Assembly (NCBI GenBank): GCA_948567375.1 | Contig: OX419758.1 | Span: 37,081,001-37,145,000, forward strand | From: Lunularia cruciata | Lineage: Eukaryota; Streptophyta; Marchantiopsida; Lunulariales; Lunulariaceae | Direction: 5' to 3' | DNA length: 64,000 nt | Part shown: positions 57,834-64,000 of the stretch, piece by piece | Layout: every line of letters starts with the position of its first letter | Position numbering within the stretch: position 1 is the stretch's first letter | Position numbers and translations under genes: made by a program | The notes under the pieces: model-generated | The model's input: the letters and a program-made list of their open reading frames with translations, nothing else | Database searches by the model: none | Told to the model about the DNA's origin: nothing

Positions 57834-58637
57834 TTAAACAATGGTCGCGGATGAATGAATGGGACCACCAAGCATCTGCTTTGATGAAGAAGCATGACCT
57901 GAACTGCTGCGCATAGGACCACTAGAAGGGAAAACAATGCCGTCATTCCTTCTCACTAACTTTACATTGGGTGCTACATCATTCGTGTTATTGGGAGGCA
58001 AGGCAACTGATGGCTCAAACAGTACCCCTCGAAAGACCATATCAGTATCTCCAACTCTTACAGTAACCAGATAGCCCGCATCAAAGGAGCCATCCACAGT
58101 GCCGCTTACAGATTTCCCAACAAAACCTGGATCCACTGCCTTTCCAGATCCCTCACCCTGCTTACGCATTCTCCTTCGCTTGGGTTGTCCATCTCCATTT
58201 GATGGTGCAGTCCCATTACTAACTTCACCTTTCACAAGCTCACCATTTTTCCGAGGTCTTCCCCGTCTCTTCTTAGGATGACCAGAATCATCATCCATTT
58301 CAATCTCGGCCTTCGTTCTCCTTCGCCTCCTCCGCTTGGGTGCATTTGGATCCACTGGTAATTGCCCAATTAGATCAGTTTCATTTTGAGCAACATCAAT
58401 ATATTCTTGTTTGTCCTGATTACCTAACTTCGCCCACTTTTGACCAACGATGCGTTTGATTTCATGGCCATTTGCTACTGGATTTTCATCCTTAATGGTG
58501 TCACGTATTTTGGAGGCAAAGAGATTGAAGGCCCTGAGCTTGACCAATTTACCAACACTGCTTTCTTTTTCTCCAGCTATCTTCTTTTCATCTGTTCCGC
58601 CATCCAAGTTGATCACGTTGGTGGCCTGATCTTCCAT
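57834..58637 (-). CDS. HMG-box / AT-hook protein with GSFDAGYL domain
   Basis: My chosen start is the ATG at 58637 (MEDQATNVINLDGG), giving 267 residues. It lies 16 bases after a splice acceptor (tgctgcag, minus sense), and the open sequence upstream to 58790 looks like intron. Residues about 30-86 are an HMG-box-like helical domain (AFNLFASKIRDTIKDENP, IKRIVGQKWAKLGNQDKQEY). Residues 101-107 are KRRRRRR. Residues 122-130 are KKRRGRPRK, an AT-hook, and 153-159 a further basic patch. Residues about 172-234 match the central domain of the 46.7-kb protein (GKSVSGTVDGSFDAGYLVTV, FRGVLFEP, NDVAPNVKLVRRND). The tail is Ser/Gly-rich. A DNA-bending nuclear architectural role is inferred from the HMG box and AT-hook. 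The two genes converge on each other from opposite strands. Confidence 0.85.
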   Translation of the reverse strand: MEDQATNVINLDGGTDEKKIAGEKESSVGKLVKLRAFNLFASKIRDTIKDENPVANGHEIKRIVGQKWAKLGNQDKQEYIDVAQNETDLIGQLPVDPNAPKRRRRRRTKAEIEMDDDSGHPKKRRGRPRKNGELVKGEVSNGTAPSNGDGQPKRRRMRKQGEGSGKAVDPGFVGKSVSGTVDGSFDAGYLVTVRVGDTDMVFRGVLFEPSVALPPNNTNDVAPNVKLVRRNDGIVFPSSGPMRSSSGHASSSKQMLGGPIHSSATIV

Positions 58638-59930
58638 GACTACAGCTTGTCCCCTGCAGCATGAGAAGAACGAAATGAGAATATTTCCGAGAATGGAACT
58701 TGACTTCCTGCTATGGCGCAAAACTTTCTTCTCCATAGGAAATAGAGGAAAACACAGGTGTAACAGAGGTATGTTTTGTGTCTTCCCCATAAATAAGAAT
58801 TTCAGGGGTATTATTCCACATGGAAAGCTTCTACCAGTAGGATACTAGATCATTACGCCTGGGAGGCGTATAATTTATTCCTGCAGATGATCTAAGTTCC
58901 AAAGTAACGCTATTATTTACACCGCACATATGAAAAGTGCACCACAACGTTAACTACAGCAAAACTTAGAGGGGGGTTTTGAAATGTAAAGAGGATTTCA
59001 GCCGGTCAAAGAACTCTACATATATACAGAACATCAAGAGTGTGGAAATGCTATGCTATGCTATTCCAGAACGGATATATCTACATTAGATTTGATATTA
59101 TACACTCTTACCTGCTAAATCAGTGTTGCTACGTTGCATCGGCGACAAGTGATATCTGCATTCATTTTTGCGCGGATATATATACATGGAATCTGTACTT
59201 ACTCTTCAGCGGATACAGACTTACAGGAGAACATTTTCAAATGGACTAATCCTTTAAACTCAAATTATCAGCAAATCAATATTTCTGATGCTGATGGCCC
59301 AAGTTACGAAGTTGTAAAAAACTTATTTCTCATCTTTATCATCAACTGGACACCATTCACAATGACTTATCTGGATAGTATTCAAAAAGAGCTAAGTTCC
59401 TTTACAGCTCAGTTCCTCCTCACTATCAAGTAGATTATCAACAGAGGCTGAAAGAAAAAGCAAGTCCAGAGACCGACAATGATGATGACACTGATCTTAC
59501 CAATATATTTAAGATAACTTAAGTCATTAATCATTGATAAGAAGCCGAAGTCGAAAAATGCCAGGAAAACAAACCTTCTCTAGAATCACAGACGTTGATC
59601 CTGTCGCAGGTCAAGAAGGCACATATTTGCATCAGAAAGCTCAATTGCCTCCTCCACCATACTCTACAGGCCAGAGAGCTCCTTCTTCTTTCGTCCACCA
59701 AGCGAGCCTCACATAGTGTATCCTCCAAGCTTCCTCTTCGGCAATTTTGCGACCCCCGTGCCGTACACTCTATCCCCTTCCTATTCGTCTTCTCACCTCG
59801 TCTGTCACCTCAGGGGCGTCACGGAGCTTCCCTCTCTGTCTGCTGCAGCTTTGAGAATGAGTAGGCTGTGAAAGTCATCGACAGAAATCGAAATCAGCCG
59901 AACTCAAGAAGCAATGGAGCTTCGTTAGCA
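58638..59930 (-). other. Upstream region of the HMG-box gene
   Basis: A 3' splice site at 58654-58659 (minus sense) implies at least one upstream non-coding exon. A likely leader or promoter zone is the C/T-rich-to-balanced region around 59.6-59.9 kb. The exon limits cannot be fixed by eye. Confidence 0.35.
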
Positions 59931-61636
59931 CATAATCTTCTTCCTCAATCGCTTAAGCGGGTGCTGTTTTCTTCTTCACCCTTTCGCAGTTCGTTGTGAC
60001 TAGCATAGAGTGTGCTTTTCCTGTTTGTTTGCTTTTCGTGTCTATCTTCTTCTTCTGCTGCTTCGGGCTCTCCATTGAAAGCGTGTTCTTCTTGTCTTTC
60101 CCACCGTTACTATCTTCGCAACTCCCGGGGACAATTTGCTACTCTGTATGCCTACCTACAGTAACTAGGGTTGGTCTGGTTACTTCCAGTGTCGGAGAAC
60201 CCCGGCAGTCCAGAGGAATCCGCTCTGGCAGATTTTTGATGTCCCAGGAGTCTTTGTCGGGAAGGAAACTTGCCATTCGCGAAACTAGCCCATAATGTTT
60301 AGTCGCCGGTGGCTCCATTCTTCAACCGGGAATCGAACAGGTCCCGAGACGGATCTCCCCGAGCACTGAGATTCTAGACATTCCTATGGTGGTCATTTTA
60401 ACCGGAGACATCGTTGCCAATTTCTGCTTCTCGTTAGGTTGTGGTTGCATCGTATATAAGTTAACAAACTTAGTCCGGTTGAAGCGGGAGACATAAGAAT
60501 CTCGACCACTAGAGTACTAAATGAGCATCCTTGTAAACCGCATTGTTTCGTTCAAGTGGATAAATGTGACAAAAACACTGAATATGTGGAACTTGAGAAA
60601 TATACAGCATCTTCTTTGAAGCTTGTTCAAAAATAAGCGTGAGTATCGACGCTAAAGAGAATATTATCCAGCTCCTGTTGAACCTAGCGTTCAAACAAAA
60701 GATCGAACATACCATGCCATCCCCCTCCTCGCCTTAGATTGAATTTGTTGGATTATTCTACCCGCCCTTGGTCTATTCGTGGATGACCATTCATTCTACT
60801 AACACTCTACAGATGATGATATCCAAACACATTCATTTAATCATTACAAAATCCAAAGTCCAACGTCCAAGGATATACGTTTAAGAGGGAAATCATGGAC
60901 AGACAAAATCGTGTTCGTTTCTGCCCAGTAAAAGGCTTCCTTGTCCATCGAAACCCAGTTTGATATTGGCATTGTAAGAAGTCTGAATGGAAATAGCCTA
61001 GTTTTACAACTTAATAACTCCTAGTTGATGCTAATAGGATAATTGCTAATCGGTAGTGCTAACGCTAATTGGATTCCCTTAGTGTCCAATTAGCCTCCTG
61101 AAGTTGGAGTAATATCGCAAAGAAACGATGACGGTTTCGAGTTATTCGACGTCGACGCAAACTGCGACGATGAGACGAGAGCGACCCACGGAACTCAACC
61201 ACATACTCCAAGCGTGGAGGTCGTACACCACCACCACACCTTCCAAACCGCCTTCTTAGTGTAGGTTCTCTTTTCTTCTGTGCATTCCCATATAAGAACG
61301 GTGAGTTCCCGGGGGAGTCACGTGAGTATTTGCTCCTACAATACCATTTTCTCGATACAGGAGCAATCGAGGACCTCCGTCTTGGAAGTTAGAACAAAGG
61401 TCCATCGTGCGGCGTCAAAGGGGTGCTTGGGGCGAAGATGACCCGAGACCTCCATGGAATGTAATTTGTATCCTGGATGTTGTCCATTCTATCGCGTATG
61501 GTACCGACTAAAAATATGTCATTGAAATTCTAGGCGAGTTCAGCTGCTGCTCCTACTTCAACTCAACGGCTTAGGGAGGGTTTGTACTCTCGTAAATCTC
61601 CTTATCTGAAGTACCTCCGTTTCCACATATCACAGC
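59931..61636. other. Intergenic, no gene supported
   Basis: Balanced composition. The frame at 59996-60295 (plus) starts with hydrophobic residues but is not recognised. A CACGTG sits at about 61320. Confidence 0.35.
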
Positions 61637-61905
61637 AAAGGCGACCCGCGTAGGATAACAAGAAGGGCGGAAGACCCCATTAACCATAAGAGGTATTGGG
61701 CTAAGCCCCAATACTTGCCTAAGATGCCTTATCTACGTAAGACTCTTGTGTACATATTATTAGATTATCTAAAGAAGCATCACTTAATTTTATTGCTCAC
61801 CTATGGATTGTATCATCCAATATTATCTATAAAGCAATGGGTGGACATTATCTAAAATATGTTACGGTTTAGTAAAATGAGAATGATACCCTCTATCTTT
61901 TACTA
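61637..61905 (+). repeat. Dispersed repeat family B, copy 3
   Basis: It has gaagacccca at 61671, ggctaagcccca at about 61709, ctataaagcaatggg and atctaaaatatg, as in the copy at 53930-54245. Its left flank ggcgacccgcgtaggataa also matches 54783-54801 (ggcgaccgcgtaggataag), where family B itself is absent. Confidence 0.65.
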
Positions 61906-62860
61906 TGATTCACTCTTGTGCGCTTATTGACAAATGTGTCAAATACACTATCCATAGTTCCATATAACTCCAAAGCTAGAGGAACAAAGATGTGACCTTG
62001 TTGCATACCAATATACTTTGAGACCTTGCACACCCAACACCCTTCCAAGAGGATGAATAATCAATCCTTCCAAAATTGCATCATGAGTAGGTCACTAATC
62101 ACAACATACACTATTATCACTTGATCATCTTGGACTAAATATAAATCTGCCCTAATTTGCATAGTCTGTACAGAATACCAGCACTCCTTCCAAGCAAGAT
62201 ATCCACTCTCTCATTCTATGGCAAACACAATATCCTTGATGGCATCATGGGTAGTTATCCTCTATCTTCTAAAAGGAAATCATGTAATATAGGTCCCTAT
62301 TGCATCTAGTCTAAAACAACACTCACAAGTGAGTAATGAAGATACATATTGGTAGTACCAAACCTAGATAAAACCTTAGTGCTATAGAGAATGTAGCTAA
62401 TGCAAGTCGGAATGCCTAATGCACCGTCAAGCTAGGATCCAAGAGCCTACATGCATGCTAGAGCAAGAGCAAAGACATACTCTAGTAGCACAAGGGATGG
62501 ATGAGTCAACTAAGAGCAAATGTCGAGTATGCTAAAACTAATGATCCATCAAGGAAGAATGCAAACCTTGGGTCAAATCAAGAGGTAAGGAAATGAAGGA
62601 TAGAACATATCCACGTATCAAAAGCCTTAATTACATCTTTTTTGGGTTTTTACAATTGTCTAAATTCACTCTCAACGCTATGGTTAAAACTCCTTTGCCT
62701 AGAATGGATTGACAATTATTTTGAGATTGTTTGAATCAAAGTTTAAAGCATTGTGAATATGTCAAAAGCCATTGGAGAAAGTATTTGCATATATATTCTA
62801 AAGATTATTTCCATGTCCAATTATGAAAAATTGATGAACCCATGTAATGTAAAGAGAGGA
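61906..62860. other. AT-rich intergenic, nothing recognised
   Basis: No coding frame and no motif that I can support. Confidence 0.4.
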
Positions 62861-62879
62861 AATTTTATGACTTCATGAT

Positions 62880-64000
62880 CAAATGATTCTTGAAGACTAT
62901 TTGGTTCTTAAAGTTTCCTTGCAAATTCCATGTTGTCAACAAAGGAAGGGAATTTGCAAGAACAATGTTGCATTTTGTGCTGGGTTTGTACATATCTATA
63001 TAGCCACTTCCTATACAAGATGGAGGATCCACTCTTAACCCACTACCATAGTGATGACCATGGTTAAATGTGCAAATCCAGCACATGCTGCAACATCCTC
63101 TCTTGTAAATTCCCTTCTTGAAGGGAATTTGAAAAGATGTGGTAATTGAAACTATTGGATTCCCACTCCCTATTGACTAACAACGTGGAATCTACACAAA
63201 ATTCCAAAAACTAAACATTATTCAAGATCATAAAACTACATAAGTTCCACTATTTGCACATATTCATCAAATTTGCATACTTTTAAATGTAAATGCTTTA
63301 TTGAGTGATTTCTTAAATGTTTGCATCACTTTGAACTTTGAGTCACACAATATTGAAGTAGTTATTCAACCCATTCAAGGTGTAGAAGACGGTGCCATAT
63401 TGTTATGATTGTTTATGGGTAAATTACAAACTTAGCACAAGATTTAATAAGAGGTTTGTGTAAGTGGAGGTCTTTAAGTTGTTGGGGTTGACCTAAGTGG
63501 AATTCCTTTAGAAGCAATCAAGGGAGTAGCAACTATAGGGTTGAACTTGCATTTCTACACCCTCAATGAGATTTGGCATCCTTCTTATCAACTACTCTCT
63601 TTAAAATAAGGTTGTTGGAAGGATTTACACTCTTTGTTGAAAACTCTCCGCTTGAAGAGTGTTGTTCTTGCAAGGAAAATTCAAAAACCAGCATATTTTA
63701 GAATCATCTAATCATGGAGCCACACAAGTCCCTATTTGCATGACTTCATCAATTTTACATATCTATGGATGCAAATATTATCTCAAGTGATTTCTTAAAT
63801 GTCAATATTGTTGTGAGATTTGAGTCAAAAAATATCAAAGTAATTATACAGCTTTAAGGTGAAAAAAAGTTGAAAGTAGCCATGAATAAATATGCAAACC
63901 CAATACAAGATGTAGCATCTCCTCTTGCAAAATCCACTCTTCAATTTGTGGACCTTCAACAATCTTTTCAAAAACGTCATCTTAAGAATCGGAGTTGATG
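62880..64000. repeat. Diverged tandem repeats, period near 480 bp
   Basis: 'agtgatttcttaaatg' is at 63304 and 63786, each followed by 'gagtca' with AAT-rich sequence. 'tgcaaatccagcacatgctg' at 63070 corresponds to 'tgcaaacccaatacaagatg' in the last 110 bases, at a larger offset. The array runs off the window edge, and copies have drifted substantially. Confidence 0.5.

Noticed and set aside
58638-58790. N-terminal extension of the HMG-box gene from an upstream ATG at 58790
   Set aside because: The extension is hydrophobic and Cys/Ser-rich, unlike the rest, and a good splice acceptor at 58654-58659 lies between it and MEDQATNV, so it is most likely intron.
60310-60370. tRNA B-box-like sequence (gttcgattcccgg on the minus strand)
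   Set aside because: No matching A box, no acceptor-stem pairing and an imperfect T stem; not a tRNA gene.
1-64000. CRISPR arrays, operons or bacterial-type systems
   Set aside because: No evenly spaced identical repeats with unique spacers; the gene structures have GT-AG introns and are eukaryotic.

Overview
The window reads as nuclear DNA of a land plant. The evidence is a 14-exon GT-AG gene for a plant-type eIF4G, two AT-hook proteins that share a plant-type domain, a Ty3/gypsy chromovirus with an initiator-tRNA-Met primer-binding site, and long AT-rich stretches of eroded repeats. A seed-free plant such as a moss or another bryophyte is my best guess. That is inference, because nothing here fixes the species.

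Region by region. 1-12.3 kb is repeat territory. It holds LTR-like copies in opposite orientations (331-1066 and 3977-4540), a 315-bp tandem duplication, and a decayed minus-strand coding region of unknown function. That coding region is split by a minus-strand Ty3/gypsy element (6332-10420) with both LTRs, a 5-bp target duplication, primer-binding site, polypurine tract, decayed gag/protease/RT/integrase/chromodomain, and a large internal deletion. Its LTRs carry perfect heat-shock elements upstream of a TATA box. 12.3-20.3 kb is gene-poor DNA with a (GGAA)n microsatellite and a ~300-bp direct repeat. 20.3-33.3 kb is the eIF4G gene with a pyrimidine-rich leader region and short upstream ORFs. 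34.1-34.8 kb is a small tandem array, and 34.8-43.2 kb is a very AT-rich block without genes. 43.2-44.1 kb is GC-rich and G-run-rich. 46.7-47.5 kb is a plus-strand AT-hook protein gene. 48-57 kb is mostly non-coding with several duplications, including a perfect 31-bp-stem hairpin and a perfect 107-bp tandem duplication. 57.8-58.6 kb is a minus-strand HMG-box/AT-hook gene that shares a domain with the 46.7-kb gene. 61.6-64 kb returns to eroded repeats.

The three convincing host genes are a translation-initiation scaffold (eIF4G) and two likely nuclear DNA-binding proteins; nothing suggests they act as one pathway. The most notable points are: (1) the eIF4G C-terminus appears to continue beyond MA3 into a W2/HEAT-3-like domain, which I know from animal eIF4G but not from flowering-plant eIF4G; (2) the heat-shock-element array in the gypsy LTR; (3) the pair of related AT-hook proteins in one window. 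All gene models are hand-derived from reading frames and splice consensus and are not backed by transcript data.
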